Shown: one piece after another, positions 22,072 through 35,205 of the stretch
Position numbering within the stretch: position 1 is the first letter of the stretch
Layout: every line of letters begins with the position of its first letter
NCBI RefSeq assembly: GCF_000283155.1
Contig: NW_004454166.1
Span: 615,157 to 679,156 of the forward strand
Source: Ceratotherium simum simum
Taxonomy: Eukaryota; Chordata; Mammalia; Perissodactyla; Rhinocerotidae
Reading direction: 5' to 3'
DNA length: 64,000 bases
Made by a program: the position numbers and the translations under genes
The notes under the pieces: model-generated
What the model was told of the DNA's origin: nothing
The model's database searches: none
The model's input: only the letters and a program-made list of their open reading frames with translations

Positions 22072-22694
22072 GTTTCTCCTTCCTGGCTCTTGCCACCCCC
22101 ACCCCTGTTTCCGAGCAAGGAGGCTTGTCTGGCAGCAGCGACTCAGCTGTCACACCACATCAGTTTTTGTAGGTTCCCAGCTAATGGAAAAGTGCCAAAC
22201 GCGAGCAGATGATATACTTAATGAAACACTCGGGAAGAAAGCTTCGGCTCCGGTGGTGGGGGCGTTTATAGAGAACATAAAGGCACTCCTTTTCCCAGAG
22301 CATTTCCAGATCGTTTGGTGGTAGGTGCCATGCAAAAAAAACATGTCATATTTCTGAACCCTGGAATCAGATCATGCCTTTTCAGAACCTTGTCACATTG
22401 CAGGGTCCTTCCTTTTGGGGGTACATATAGAAAATATTGAATAGTGAGATAGAAGTTGATTCTATTTGTTCAGCATCAGTGAGGGGCACTGTACACAACT
22501 GATATTACAAAAGAAAAATGAAATGAGACGTCTTCCTCTCGTGGACATAAACCAATGGAACGGCGAGTCCTTTATACCAGATGTCAGCCAGAAATGAGGC
22601 TGTGTATCTGTCTGCACACGTGTATGTACATGCCGCTCTCGTCTGTAACATCTGCATAGGGGTTTATGGTTGACAAGGCTCTTTTATATCCTTT

Positions 22695-22860
22695 GTCTGG
22701 TTTTGTTTTATAGCAGCCCCATGAAGTTGATATTAGTATTCTCCCCACTCCACAACAGAGGATGCCGAGGCTCTGCTGGGGCAAGTCGCTCCCACAGGGT
22801 GTGAGCTAGTAAATGGCCGAGCCAGGGCATGAACCTAAGTCTCATGAGTCTGGTTCCAAA
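22695..22860 (-). mobile_element. MIR SINE
   Basis: Antisense MIR: GCAGCCCCATGAAGTTGATA, ACAGAGGATGCCGAGGCTC, then CTAGTAAATGGCCGAGCCAG. Confidence 0.75.
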
Positions 22861-23019
22861 ATACGTATACTTGCCTACGGTCCATACAACATATCCGGTA
22901 CCTAGGATTGAAGTGCTGCGTCATCGGGGGAAGTGGGAGGTTAATCATTTGAATTATATTTGCATTTATTCCAAGATAGTCAAGGTTTGAAGCATACTGG
23001 AGAGAGGGGTGGGGCAGAA

Positions 23020-23190
23020 GACAATAATATTCACGGGCACGTTGCTGTTCATTTGTTACTCATTGAGATCTAGTGACGTCATTTGGCTGTTGAGGAGTGG
23101 AGGCCCAAAGAGGTTGGAGGACTGGCTAGGGGCACATAGCTCAGAAGTGGTCGGCTGAGAGGCAAATCCAGATCCCATGGACACTGCCTG
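23020..23190 (-). mobile_element. MIR SINE, degraded
   Basis: Antisense MIR: a GAGGCCCAAAGAGGTTGG core, CACATAGCTCAGAAGTGG and AGGCAAATCCAGATCC. Confidence 0.6.
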
Positions 23191-23319
23191 CTCTCCTGTG
23201 CTACTGAGCTGCTACAGCCGTATGTGAGTATAAAATGTGAAAAGGAAGGAACAATATGAAAAAGGGTGATTCAGTAAGTAAATGAACAACTGAAGTCAAT
23301 CGACCACCTAACATTTGGT

Positions 23320-23460
23320 CAGTTTGCAGACGAGGAAGCTGCAAGGAGGGCCCTACCCAAGGTGTGCTGGCAGTGAGCTTGGCCAGGCTCCTGATCCCCA
23401 GCCCGAGTTCTGCCCACTGCCCGTCAGGTCTCAGCTTCACACAAGCCTTTCAGTTCTGAG
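23320..23460 (-). mobile_element. MIR SINE fragment
   Basis: Antisense core: TTTGCAGACGAGGAAGCTGC. The rest is heavily diverged. Confidence 0.5.
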
Positions 23461-25334
23461 TTTTCTGTAGGTCTTTGAGCCAACAGATGGGAATGCTCTT
23501 AGGTTTTATCTCAGTCCTCTATCACCAGCTTCATGGTTGGAAGAGAACCTTAAATTGTAGACTGCGGCAACCTCTCCCTACGAAGTGAGACAGCCATCTC
23601 AGGCTTGTGTCAGAAATTCCACATTTCTCCAAGGTGAGTCCACAGTAGTACTCCAGTTGTTTTTAGGTGGGAACTATATATCTTCTGTTTCGTACCACTT
23701 TGGCTTCCCTGCCTTGCTGGGCTTGTATTTTCTGTGTAGCAGTAATGTTGGAGCTGCCTTATTTAGATGATTCGATTTTCCTCCTGTGATTTCCTTTTTC
23801 TTTTAATTTAATACACACTCAAATAGGCTTCCTTTCCTGCCTCACCCTCCCCCAGTTCTCATTCACTAGGTCACAAGACTTAATCCAGCCGCAGGTGCGG
23901 GGCCTCGTCTCTTCCGAGAAACAGGAAGGGAAGAGCCTTCAGCAAGCCTCTAGTGTCTGCTTGTAACATGGGCTGCTGTTGTCATTTCTAAATGGAAGTC
24001 TCTTCTCCTGTCACTCACCACGTGTGCCCCTGGCTCCTGGCTGAGACGCTCATGTGCACACACCTGATAAGAAATGCTTTTGACCCCTGCACCCCACCCC
24101 CGCCCGCCTCCACCGAGAAAACCTGCTCACCGGGGTAGGGTGGGGGCTCTGAGGGGCTCGGGCATGAGGCTGCCAGGGGGCCTAGCTGGTGCACGTATGA
24201 CTTTGCATGTGTGTACATGTTTGTGTACATATATGTGTGTGCAGTGGCAAGGCAGAGAATGCAGTCTAAAACCTGAGGAGATAAAGTGCGGTGGTGCAGA
24301 CCTGGGGCCCTGCTCAGCCCTTGGCCTCCTCAGAAGCCTTTGATGGCTCCCTGTGCCTCACCATGAAAACGGAGCCTCTCAACCTGGTGGTACGCAAGCA
24401 GTACCTAACTAAGGAGCCCCAGAGAAGACTGTGTTTTCAGCTGTGACCTCCTCTAGGGCAGGGACCAGGTTTGATTGATCAGCGTTTCCCATAAACCAGC
24501 AGCCCCGGGTGCTCAGTGGGGCGAGCGAGTGGAAGAATGAACTGGTGATGCTCATTGCCATATCGGGCCTCCTCCCTCCCCACCTCTAGCCACATGGATT
24601 TCCAGAGTCAGGACTCCCAGTCCATTTCCCAAAGCACGTTTCTTGTGTTAGAGCCTGGAATCCTGTGTCAGTCCTGTGGACAAGAACTTGTGCTGCTTGT
24701 AGTCCCTTCTGATCCCCTTGGCCAGGAGCCACCTCTCAGGAGGCAGCCTCTTCTGTCACTGGGCGTCGAGGTCTAGACCCACTTCATCCCTGAGTGTGCC
24801 CCTGCCCCAAAGGGCAGCCTATTTGCTGTCACCCATCTTGGGCTGATTTTTGGTTTTCGGCTTGCCGATCAACGTTGGTTGATGGGAATTACCTTGACTT
24901 GTGATTTAGATGAAAAGCTGTCAAGCCCCTGGGAGAGTGGGGGCCCCTTCCAGTGAAACCATGGGTCCTGAAAAGTGATTAGGCCTGTCCTCATAGCTGT
25001 GTGTTTGGGGAAAGCTTTCGTCTTTGGTGGTGCCAAGACTGTAACTACAGCTCTTCAGTGTGTCTTTAAAAGTCAAGTGCCCCCTGACGATGATCAGGGG
25101 CATATTTTGGGGCCATGTTGCAATTAAAATATACATCTTGGAGTTAAAAACCAAAACATATAATTTCCACTGAACTCTTTCCTAAACTTCAAATGTGTAA
25201 ACATGATGTGAAATGGAAATTGTTTACAAAGTCACAAAAGCAGAAGCCGTTGCTCTAAAGCATTAAGTAGAAGATGAGGGAATTCCGCAGCCCCAGTGCT
25301 TCCCGAAAGCGGCAGGGAGTGATGGGACAGGGTA

Positions 25335-25520
25335 CAGGCCCTGAAGAAAGCAGATGCGAGCAACCCCAGCCCTGCTGTCTGACCTCCGTCATCTGCTCTT
25401 CTGCTGCAGCCTCAGTTTCCTCACCTGTCCTGGAGTTAATGTGGAGCTCCCGGCACCATGCCGGGTTCAGAGTGAACACTCAACAAGTGTTGTCATGCAC
25501 GGTAATAAAGAGGATGGTTC
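25335..25520 (+). mobile_element. MIR SINE
   Basis: Sense MIR: GCCCTGCTGTCTGACCTCCG, a CAGCCTCAGTTTCCTCACCT core and a tail CTCAACAAGTGTTGTCATGC. Confidence 0.7.
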
Positions 25521-25599
25521 CATGTGCCACGTTTGCACGTGAAACTTCCTTAAAAATTTTTTTGAATTATTACATTAAAAAAATATGTCCACTGGGCAA

Positions 25600-26110
25600 G
25601 AAAATTTGATGTACAGGTGTACAGGAAATAAAAAGAAATCTCTCTCCAAAGACAAGGATTATCATTAATAATTTGTTGTATATTTCTTTAGTCCTTTTCT
25701 TATTTCCTTACAAAAATACACGTCTACACAGGACATTTTTGTCCCCACATAAATGCTGTCCTAACATTGTTCTGCATCACAGATCTTGTCCGAGGTCATT
25801 AGATCTTCCAAATGCTTCTGTAACGTGACTGTGCACAGTGTACTCAGTCATTCTCCTATTCATAGACTTTTAGCTTGTTTCCAGTTTTTCGTTCTTGCAT
25901 TCTGAGGCAAACATCCACATACATTTATTTCTGTGTGTGGGTCTGGGCATTTCTGTAGAATCAGTTTCCAGCAGTGGAACGTCAGGTCATAGGGTATTTA
26001 ATTTTTGTTAGATCCACCAATTTTATCTCTGAAAAGGCCATTTCCGGTTTATACTCCCTCCACCAGTCTATGAATACAGTTCCCTTCCTAAAGTGGACAA
26101 ATGTTTTAAA
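25600..26110 (-). mobile_element. L1M LINE 3' fragment
   Basis: Antisense L1M 3' sequence: TTAGCTTGTTTCCAGTTTTT, a CAGCAGTGGAACGTCAGGTC block, then GTTTATACTCCCTCCACCAG. The boundaries are uncertain. Confidence 0.65.
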
Positions 26111-26149
26111 AATATTGTTTTCTGTGCTAAATTCTGAATTTGCAAAAGA

Positions 26150-26300
26150 CTGTTTATGTTGTTCTTTCAACTGGTATTTACAGAGCATCTGTGGAGTCAT
26201 GTTCTGTGCTAGGGGGTGTGTCAAGATGAGTGGCATTTGACCCGGCCCTCAGAAGCTGGCGTGGGGGTGGGAGCTAAGCATACAAATGGCTGGACGATAA
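26150..26300 (-). mobile_element. L2 LINE tail fragment
   Basis: Antisense L2 tail: TGGTATTTACAGAGCATCTG, a TTCTGTGCTAGGGGGTGTGT block and ACCCGGCCCTCAGAAGC. Confidence 0.5.
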
Positions 26301-27540
26301 CAGAGAGTCTCTGGGCCCCTGGGCTGAGGAACTCTCACCACTAACGTGGAGGGCATGGGGGGTGGGGAGAGACATCAGGGACTCCTTCCTAGCTTCTGCA
26401 AGGGAAGCACCAGTGGGGTGTCGGATTTGTTTGTGAGCCACTGCACCGCCTCTGGTATGCGGTGGGGATTCAGTACATGGTGTCCCAAAGACCAGAGGCC
26501 CAGCACTTGAAGCTCTAGGGCAGCAGTGTTTAGGCTGGGGCGTCTCTGAGGGAGCCAGTTGGAAGAGGTTACAAGCAGGGAGATGTCTGTCTCCACTCAG
26601 AACCTCGAGGTGCCTCTGCCCCCGTGTTCTGGGCATTGATGACAGCTTTCACAGGATGCAGTCTCTTCAGGACACCTTTCTAGGGCCCTGAGGAAGGCCT
26701 GTTCTTGTGTGTTCCAGCATAAAAACATTCATTGTCCAGATGTTTCCTTCCAAATAATTCTTGAGATGGTTGTGTGGATGGTGTAATCTGTAATACCTGT
26801 TGACGGGAAAGAGCCGCTTCAAAGGCATTCTGAGCAGTGGCAGCTTTCAGCTTCCTAATTCTTGTGTGTAGCACCCCAGGCACACCTTCCCCTTCCCCAC
26901 TTTTCTTTCAAACAAAACAAAAAACACGTCGTCATGTTTTTTTGTGCTGTGACACCAAGAAATATAAGATGTGACGGTAAAGTTGGAAAGCCCAGCAGGG
27001 TAGGACTTGTGCTGATTTCTCACTCTGTGGCTTGACAGATCCCTCAATTCTGGGTTCCCCTTTGCCCTATTAAGTGGGGATGCCAGCTCTGCCTACCAGG
27101 ACCTGTCTACAGGGGGATGGTTATAGGAGCCAGATAGCACAAAGGGCTTTGTGGACCAGAAAGTGCTCTTCAGTATGTGCGAGTCCTGCTGTTAGCCTTC
27201 CTTGTTAAGCTTGAGTTGGCCCGGGCAGGTGGTCACTCCTGGGCCGGATAGGGATCTCTGCTGAGCTCTCTCGTCTCATAGTGGCTCTGCTACTATTAGG
27301 CCTCCTGAGAGTGGAAATGCAGGAACCTCTCAGGGAGCTGATGCTTGGCCGCATCCCTAGTTCTTCGGGGTCAGGAGAAGTGGCAGATCCCTCTGCGCCG
27401 TGATAAAGAGGTTTTCTTATAGACCGGCTCTGTGTGTTCCTGCACAGTCTTTGCAGGAGCTGTTTCTTGAGAAGGGGAACAGACAACAGCCCATCCCAGG
27501 ACCACATGCTAGGCAAGTGGGAAGGCCTCTTCATAGAGGT

Positions 27541-28007
27541 GTGGGTTAGTCAGGGTTCTCCAGAGAAACAGGACCAATAGGAGAGATTTATTACAAGACG
27601 TTGGCTCACACAATTATGGAGGCTGGCAAGTCCTGAGATCTGCAGGGTGAGCCAGGAGAGCTGATGGTGTAGTTCCAGTCCGAAGGCCAGCAGGCTCAAG
27701 ACCCAGGAAGAGCCAATGTTTCAGTTCAAGTCCAAAGGCAGGAAAAAAGACCATGTCTCAGTTCAAATGCTGTCAGGCAGGAAGAAGTCTCTCTTAATTG
27801 GGAAAGGGTCTGCCTTTTTGTTCTATTCAGGCCTTCAACTGATTGGATGAGGCCCACTCACATTAGGGAGAGCAATCTGCTTTACTTGGTCTCCTGATTT
27901 AAATGTTAATCTCATCCAAATACACCCAGAAACACCCAGAATAATGTTTGACCAAATATCTGGGCACCCTGTGGCCCAGTCAGGTTGACATAAAATTAAT
28001 CATCACA
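27541..28007 (-). mobile_element. Solo LTR, ERVL class (MLT2-like)
   Basis: The segment runs from TGTGGGTTAGTCAGGGTTCT to TTAATCATCACA. It matches in antisense a widespread ERVL-type LTR with TG and CA ends. Internal landmarks are TTCAACTGATTGGATGAGGC and ATATCTGGGCACCCTGTGGC. No internal retroviral genes are next to it, so it is a solitary LTR, an ancient endogenous relic with no coding capacity here. I see no clear target-site duplication. The family name is from memory. Confidence 0.7.
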
Positions 28008-28261
28008 GGCAGGAAAGCACAACTTTGTATTGGGATAGAGCCTCCGGCAGGGTTCCTGTTGCATGTTGTGGCTGAATTTTGGAGGAGTTTGCTGGATTAG
28101 GATGCCAAGGTCGGGGACCCCACACACTGGTAGGATGGGTGCTCTTGTATATGTCCCCTTCTCTGTATACTAGAGCCACAGTGCTGGAACAAGATGCACG
28201 AGTGCACATCCAGTCTTCATGGAGTCAGACTGAGGGACGCTGGAGCTAGAAAGCCCACCGA

Positions 28262-28385
28262 GATCATCTGCTTCACCCCCTCCCACCTCACCTGGGAGGA
28301 ATCTGAGCCCCCACGGCTCAGGCGGCTGGCCAGGGTCGCACAGCTGGTGAGCGGAGGGCCAGGCTGATCCCAGGCCAGCAGTCAC
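28262..28385 (-). mobile_element. MIR SINE fragment
   Basis: Antisense MIR: CTGGCCAGGGTCGCACAGCT with GGTGAGCGGAGGGCCAGGCT. Confidence 0.55.
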
Positions 28386-28959
28386 ATCACCATCCAGAAG
28401 GCCAAGGTTGTCTACAAGTCCCCGGGGCGTTAATTCCTTTTGAAGCAGTTCCAGAGCCAGGAAGGCTGGGGCAGAGAGATTGCCAGATCTCAGCAAGTTG
28501 CTTCCGGCCGGGCAGCTGCTCTGGGCACGGGGCACGATGCCAGCAACACCCCTCAGCATGAGCCAGTGACCCTGTGACCAGCCCCGGGGCAGCTGCCATC
28601 ACCAGATGGGTGTGGGTGAGGTTTGACCAATTCGGCCGCAAACCTGGCATGTAGCAAGGGGTGCCATCAGGTACAGGAGGAAGGAAAGGTCATGCCCCAA
28701 AGAGGGCCCTGGCTGTGCCCTGGGAGGCTGGCACCCTGTACCCGATGCCAGTTTGTAGTCACTTACTTAGGGCCAGCCAGCCTAGGGCCAGCAGCATGTG
28801 TTGGCCACCCCTCTAAAGATCTAGAATGCGCTTGAATACCTCCTTGATGGGCAGCTCTCTTTCTCATGATACCACCCTTGGCTTTCCTCCCAGACTGCCT
28901 GACCATGATAATTTCTGTAGGAACCCGTGTAGTCCTAGTCAGATAAACCTTGGGATGAC

Positions 28960-29070
28960 CCAGGTTACCCCAACTAACGAGCAGCCTGACGACCAGAGGG
29001 AGGGAGGGACCTGCCTGGCGTCGCGCAGCACGGTGAAGCTAGGACCGAGCTGGGGCTAGCACTCGGCTCT
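28960..29070 (-). mobile_element. MIR SINE fragment
   Basis: Antisense MIR-like: GGACCTGCCTGGCGTCGCGC with GCTAGGACCGAGCTGGGG. It is short and diverged. Confidence 0.45.
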
Positions 29071-29169
29071 TCAGCGCTTGCTTCCCCTGCTGACCTCAGC
29101 ACGTTCATGTTATTTTGGACCTGGTGGAGTCGAGGGAGCACTGATTTGGGTCGGAAAGGTGGTGTAGAC

Positions 29170-29365
29170 AGCTACATGGTTAAGAACATGAGCTTTGGAG
29201 CCAGGCCGCCTCCATCACTGGCTCGCTGTGTGAGCATCTTTAAAGTGGCGTTGTCTACAGCACCCCCAAGTTGTTGTGAGAATTAAACGAGGAACTGGAG
29301 GCAGTGTGCTTAGCATAGACCCTGGCACACAGGATGCACTCGGTGCTCAGTAATTCTTAGGATGG
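29170..29365 (+). mobile_element. MIR SINE, nearly full length
   Basis: Sense MIR: ACATGGTTAAGAACATGAGC, TTTGGAGCCAGGCCGCCTCC, GTTGTGAGAATTAAACGAGG, then CCTGGCACACAGGATGCACT. Confidence 0.85.
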
Positions 29366-30129
29366 TCATTACTGTGTTATTGAGAGTTGAGCCTTTGAGA
29401 CCTGGACTGAACCACTCAGCTTGTCTGAGCTGCGGATTTCTTACCAGACAGGTGGGGCAGGGGCTTGGGTGTGACCGTGGCTCCTCCCAGGCTCGCTCTG
29501 TGATGCTCCATGAGAATGTGCAAGTGACGCTGCTCGGTGAGGGGTGTAGCCGTGGTCTGGCTTGAAAGCCTGTCACCTGTGGCTTTATCACATTAGAGTG
29601 TGGCCCGAGGCCTCTCTGGAAGCTGAGACCTCACCGTGCCCAGCAGACTGGAAGATTGCACCAGTGGGGCGGCTGGCCCTCTTTATAAATATGGCCATCA
29701 ATCCTCGGAAGACAGGAGACTGGACTTGCGTCTGACTCTGTCTGCCGAGGCCCCAGGCAGTCCCCGCTGGGCTCTGGCTTCTGTCTGCCGCACAGAGTTC
29801 AGGGGACGCCTGCTCCTCTCAGGGTTGACCTGAGGATGCTGGTGCCACCCTGACCTCTGCCCCTCATCCAGGGAAATGCTCACGTTTCCACATTTGGGGG
29901 CTGTTCACAAGACTGTGCTTTTCTTTCTGGAGTCGTGGGCATCCTCTGTCCACCTCTGGAAAGGGTGGAGCCCTAGTTGTTTGGAGGCTCGGACCTTCAG
30001 GTCATCAGCAGCTAATTGCCACAACCTGGTGTCTCCTGCCGCTTCTAAAGAGGCTTTTTTTGTGTGAAAGCGCAAACCTGATGAAGACTCCTGGTTCACG
30101 TTTTCCAATTTCCTACCCTTTCGAGCCTG

Positions 30130-30430
30130 CACTCGTCCTCTGGCTTCAGAGCCTGCCGTAGCCCAGCCCCAGTGCTTCTTCTAGCCTCTCCCTAATCCCT
30201 CTTCCTCTTGAGCACCAGGCTCAAGGCATCTCAGAGTATTTGGTTTCACCTCACAAGTCCCTCCAGCTTTCCTCTGTCCATAACTTTACTTGTGCTCGTC
30301 CTGCCTCGGCTGCCCTTTCTCCTGGCGCCCTCATCTCCACCTGGCTGAAGCTTCCTCCTCTCCTTCAGATATTCTGCTCCTGGGGCTGCCATTTGCTGCC
30401 CGTGACACCAGGCAGGTCCCTCGGCTTCCC
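30130..30430 (+). mobile_element. L2 LINE fragment
   Basis: Sense L2 text: TCCAGCTTTCCTCTGTCC, CTTGTGCTCGTCCTGCCTCG, CTGAAGCTTCCTCCTCTCC, then TTCAGATATTCTGCTCCTGG. Confidence 0.5.
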
Positions 30431-31999
30431 TGACCCTTGAGGGGCCTCCTTGCACTAGGACTTGGGATTCTGTGAAATGCCACCTTCTCCCTAAGTTTTT
30501 TGAAATCCCTGGGACCGTGTTTGCTTTCTGCCTCCACTGTCCGTACCACTGTCTGTACCCCCCACCTTGGGGCCAGCAGAACTGGGTGAGTTCTGCGTTG
30601 TAAAATACAGTCACTCTTGCCTCTCTGTCTGGGGATGAGGAGCGATCTACACCCATGCCCAGGATGGTGCCTGTGCAGGTGCTCAGTGACTCTGTTAGTA
30701 ACTCGTGCTTATAGACATGGGGTTGTGATTCTCCTGCTAACCCATGAGTTCTTTGCAGGGGGGTGGGAGCCTCGTCTAACCCCATGTGGGTGCTCAGCAT
30801 CTGGCCTGGGGTCCACCTTTGCACACAGTAAGGGCTCAGTGGATGTTTGGGAAAGATTTGAGGTCTCATAGTCGACGTGGAACCAGAAGGCTGTCTCCTG
30901 AGAAGGTTGCTGCTCTAAATGGAGACTCGCTCGTGCACTCCCTTGAGCCCGGGAAGAGCCAGGAGCCTGGAGCAGCGGGTTCGCCTCAGTGAGTCTCCAC
31001 GGGGGATGGCGACAGAACTCAGGCCTACAGCTGCTCAGGGTGCTCCGCATGCAAAGGCAGCCACTGGGAGAGGCAGAGTGACAGGCAGGGCTGAAGGGCA
31101 CGGCCAGAAGGGCAGAGAGCGCCTGACAGCTCTGCGAAGAGGCTGGGGTGGCCTTTAAATTGTGAGGAAAGCGTATTTGGTGTCATCAGGTGTGCAGGCT
31201 TGTCTCCCCTCTGGTGCCACAGAAAGGGGCTCAAGGGAAGCCCTGTCACTGTACACATGACCGAGGAAGGGGGCAAACCCGGCTCCCTGACTCAGCCCCC
31301 GGCTTTTCCCTCTCCCTCCGGCTTAGCGTAAAAGAGCAAGCAGGGCGGGTCCCGCCAGGCGGTGACAGGCCCCCTCCGCTCCCTCCGACGTGACCGTTGT
31401 TCCTGTCCCACACCCCCTGCTTCCGCAGAGCCCACCCTCTGTTTCTGGGGTGTACTGTGCACGCCTGGAAAAGAGATGGTAAGAGAATGCTAATTAGTAA
31501 GTCTCCGGGCTTCTAGACAGCTCCGGAAACCGGACTAGATAGAGGGGGGCAGGAGGGGCCTCCCGCCTGCGTCGGGTTGGGTTTGTCTGCAGGCTCTGTC
31601 TCCGGGCCGCCCTGCTCTTGCTGGCCTGCGGTGTCCCCTCGAGAGGACTCCTGCTGCCCCGGGCTGCCCCCGTGGCCTCCCAGGGCCACCTGAATACAGC
31701 AGCTGTTGAAGCCCCCCGTTAGGAGGAGGATCTTTCTCCAGCAGACATTTTAGCAGTTCAGGAGGGGAGCATGTCCCCTGTGTCCCCTTTGGTGTGGTGC
31801 CCGGAGCGTGGCCGGGTTTCGGCGGCGTGTCTCATTAGGAGCAGCCGCCTGCCGCTCCTTTGCAGCTCCTCACTCGGTCTGTGGCCCTGGGTGTGCTTTT
31901 TAACACCTCAGACCCGACTGAAATCGATGCCCCTGCCTCCAGAAGATTCACAACAAGACAGTCTGATAAAAGAGCTGTCAGGAAGCAACTGGGAGAGGC

Positions 32000-32120
32000 A
32001 GGAGGAAGAGCCTTGGTCCAGGAGTTAGGGGACCTGGGGCCTCAACCCTACTACTTCCTTCCCTTCCCCAGGCCTGTTTCCCCGTCTGTGAAGTGTGGTG
32101 ATGAGACTCCTGGTCACGGG
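32000..32120 (+). mobile_element. MIR SINE fragment
   Basis: Sense MIR: GGTCCAGGAGTTAGGGGACC, CCAGGCCTGTTTCCCCGTCT, then GTGAAGTGTGGTGATGAGAC. Confidence 0.6.
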
Positions 32121-32404
32121 GACCGCCCCCGTGTGTGCACGTTATGCACGGGGCTGGTCCGGGGCACGGCTCCCACGGGGAGGTGCGAGTTAGCAAAGCA
32201 GCAGCTAAAGTCGGAAGTTGTGGATCCAGAGATGGAAGGCGGTTCAGAGGGTGGTGTTGAAACCCTGCCATTTCCAGCACAGGGTTGGCCTGTTAGGTTT
32301 CAGTAAGCAGGCATTCTGTGGCTCTGGGGGCTGAAGCGTGATCTCAGAGGAGGAGGGGTCTTGGAATGATGTTCCAAGGAAGCCCCCACTAGTGGTAACT
32401 GAAA

Positions 32405-32610
32405 TAATAATGTTTTTTGAGTGCCTTCTGTGCACCGGGCACCATTCTACACACTGCGTGTGTATGAATTCATTTAATCCTCACAGCATCCTTCCAGGTG
32501 GACACTGATACCCTCCCTCCAGAGATGACGAGACTGGGTGACTTACCCCGGTTCCCTGCTGGAGCCAGGATTCAGGCCCAAGCAGTCCGGCAGGATCAGT
32601 GTTTTCAGCC
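32405..32610 (-). mobile_element. MIR SINE, nearly full length
   Basis: Antisense MIR: AATAATGTTTTTTGAGTGCC, TTCTGTGCACCGGGCACCAT, TTCATTTAATCCTCACAGCA, then AGAGATGACGAGACTGGG. Confidence 0.8.
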
Positions 32611-33009
32611 ACCTCTCTGTGCTGTTGAACCTGTCGCTCACCTGGCCCCAGGGCTTTGCTCCATCCAGGAGGCTGGTGCAGGGCAGCCTGTCAGTGGCGG
32701 GTGTGTCTTGCCAGTAATGCAGCCCTAGACCTCTGAGTCTAGTCTACCCACATCCCTAGCATCTCGGGCACAGATCCCAGTGACTTCAAAGCCCTGTGGG
32801 AGAGGTCTGATGGCACAGCCGGGCACGCCCACCACTGGCTGAGTAGAGGTTTCTTGGGCTGAGAGGTGGCGGCAGGGCCTGGGAATGGAGGCCTCCATGG
32901 GCCACACATCCCTACTGAGCTCTGCCACCCTGTGATTTGGGATCTGGTGTAGATTCCCAGACAAGCCCAGCTGGGAAAATTAGAGATGAGGGACCTGCAG
33001 CCCAGCGTC

Positions 33010-33540
33010 TGTCATTTCCAGCTAGGCTTCTGCACGTCTGTGCCAGTCTCTCCCTGCCCAGCTCCACCCTGTCCAGAGGTTGTACAGCGCCTCTCCTTAG
33101 ACACTCTGGGGGATGCCGTCCTGTGGTGTTCAAGGTCGTCCAGAACCCGCTTCCACCTGCCTCCAGCTCCCTCTCCCACTGGGCCCCCTGGACAGCCCAC
33201 TTTCCCTGTGTATACCTTGTGCTTCCAGCCCCTGTGCACACCTTGGCTTCCAGCCCCTGTGCGTCTGCTTTGGGCCTTCCTCCATCCAACGCCCGTTTTC
33301 CCTGTCACGCCACCATGCCACGACCTCATGTCTAACTTCTTTCAGGCCTGCCCAGGTTTCCCACACGTGAGTTGTAGTGTCCTATCTGCTCTCCGTTGAG
33401 AACCCTGAGCTGTCTCTGTGTTGGAGGCTCTGACCCTCTCTCGCTGAGGGCTCCATGAGGACCAGGACTGTGTCTCATTCGTCTCTGTCTAGCTCTCTGC
33501 TGGACATTCAGTAGATGCCTGGCTGGGTGTGAGGATGGGT
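33010..33540 (+). mobile_element. L2 LINE fragment
   Basis: Sense L2, clearest at the tail: GAGGGCTCCATGAGGACCAG, GACTGTGTCTCATTCGTCTC, then ATTCAGTAGATGCCTGGCTG. The upstream half is weak and contains a 17-bp string repeated at 33221 and 33246. Confidence 0.5.
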
Positions 33541-34689
33541 GGATGCTGGTGCTGCTGGAGAAGGCTGGGTGCACCAGGGATGTGCACCAATCTCCTCGGC
33601 CTCAGTCTCCCAGAGAATGAAGCCAAGCCCTGCCCTCCTTTTTCCGTTCCTGAAGGGAAGGTAAAGAGGTCAAGAAAAGGCTTCTCTTCTTCTAGTCTTC
33701 TTACTAGTAAAAGATATTTACCATAAAGTGTGTTGTGTATTTTTTCTTTGAGATGTCTATCTGCTTTCAAAATATAGATCTGAGGCTGTCCATAATAAAA
33801 AGAAATGTATATAATAAGGCTGTTATAATAGAAGTTAAAATCCAGGTAGAAGGAAGGGTGAGTGAATCTATGCAGTATCTAAGCTAACTTAGCTATTGGA
33901 GTTAAGCATCAAAATTACCTCTGAGCCTCCTGGCAGCCAAAGCAAAAAAAAAAAAAAGAGAGAGCTGGGGAGGCAGAGTTGGTGAACACTGGAGTGAAGT
34001 ATAGCGTGTTGCTTGTGGACTTGGGGAAGTCTAAACCCTCGTCAGATCCACCCAGGAGGCTCCTGGTTTGCACCAAGCTCTGCCCTGGGTCCCTCGCTCA
34101 GATCATCGTCTGTTCAGGTAATGCCCTGGTCTTGCCTCTGCACGGCCCCAGCCCTTGGTCAGCACACCTGCTCCACTGTCCTGGCTCTGTGCCCCCGGGG
34201 GATGCGCCTAGGGTCCTTTTCCATTCTGACATTCTCGGATTCTAAAGAAAATGCTCTATTTTTTTTTGCTGTTCTTTCTCCATATGTAGTTCCACTTGAA
34301 AACCTTTCTACTCCCGAGGTCAACAGAAATCTCCACCCTGTCAATTTAATGTTTCTGCTCCCTGCCTAAGAGGCATGAAATCACAGCCTGCCACCCGATA
34401 TTACAGGTCATTTTCCGTGAATGTATAGATGGTGATGTCCAGATAACTTGTGACTTAAAACATATGGTCACCAGCTCCCCTATTAGATCAGTCTCTGGAC
34501 CGTCACAGATCGGTCTGAGTAATGAGGAGGATGGGCCTGGTCATTAGGCAGGAGATGGTGAGTGGTGAGCTGGCCTGGCTCGATAGCCCTTGACTTCTTG
34601 GGGCTCCTGGCGAATCTCTCCTGGGAGGGCTACTCCCTAAGTGGGCATTTTCTCAGGGAAAGGCAGCTGCTTCTGAAATACGCACAGCC

Positions 34690-35205
34690 CTTGTAAGCCC
34701 AACCTGCATAAAATCCTATTTACTTTCATGTGTTCCTGTCTTAATTTTTTCTTTACTAGCATCCTTATTTATTATTGAAAACAACTTTCAAAACTAATTC
34801 TGCAATGATTCCTTCTCCTGTATGCTGTAGCTATTTACCTTCCTGTATCAGGTTTTTGGCCCCTTGTTCATGTGTAACTGTGCTTACAACATTACTGTCA
34901 TCGGAGTTTAGATATTATGGGCGAAGTGTGAGATGATGGTATTCAGCAATTCCTAAGCAAGGAGTAGAATTCCCTTTGGGGCATTGTTCACATTGCCTAA
35001 GACTTGTTTAGAAAGCCCACATTATACAGTTTGCTCAACACATAAACAGTCTTTTACTTTTTAACTTAGCATAATTTCATGCACGCTTTTCCATGTAGCT
35101 ATGTAATCTTCAGATTTATCATGTTAATGGCTGCTTAATATTCCATCCAGTTAGCATGCCATAATTTACTTAATTGTTCCCCATTGTTGGGGCCTTAATG
35201 AAAAT
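34690..35205 (-). mobile_element. L1M LINE 3' fragment
   Basis: Antisense L1 3' text near the right end: GGCTGCTTAATATTCCATCC with GCCATAATTTACTTAATTG and CCCCATTGTTGGGGCC. The left boundary is unclear. Confidence 0.5.

Noticed and set aside
27541..28007. Possible endogenous retrovirus
   Set aside because: Only a solitary LTR is present. No gag, pol or env text flanks it, so there is no provirus to annotate.
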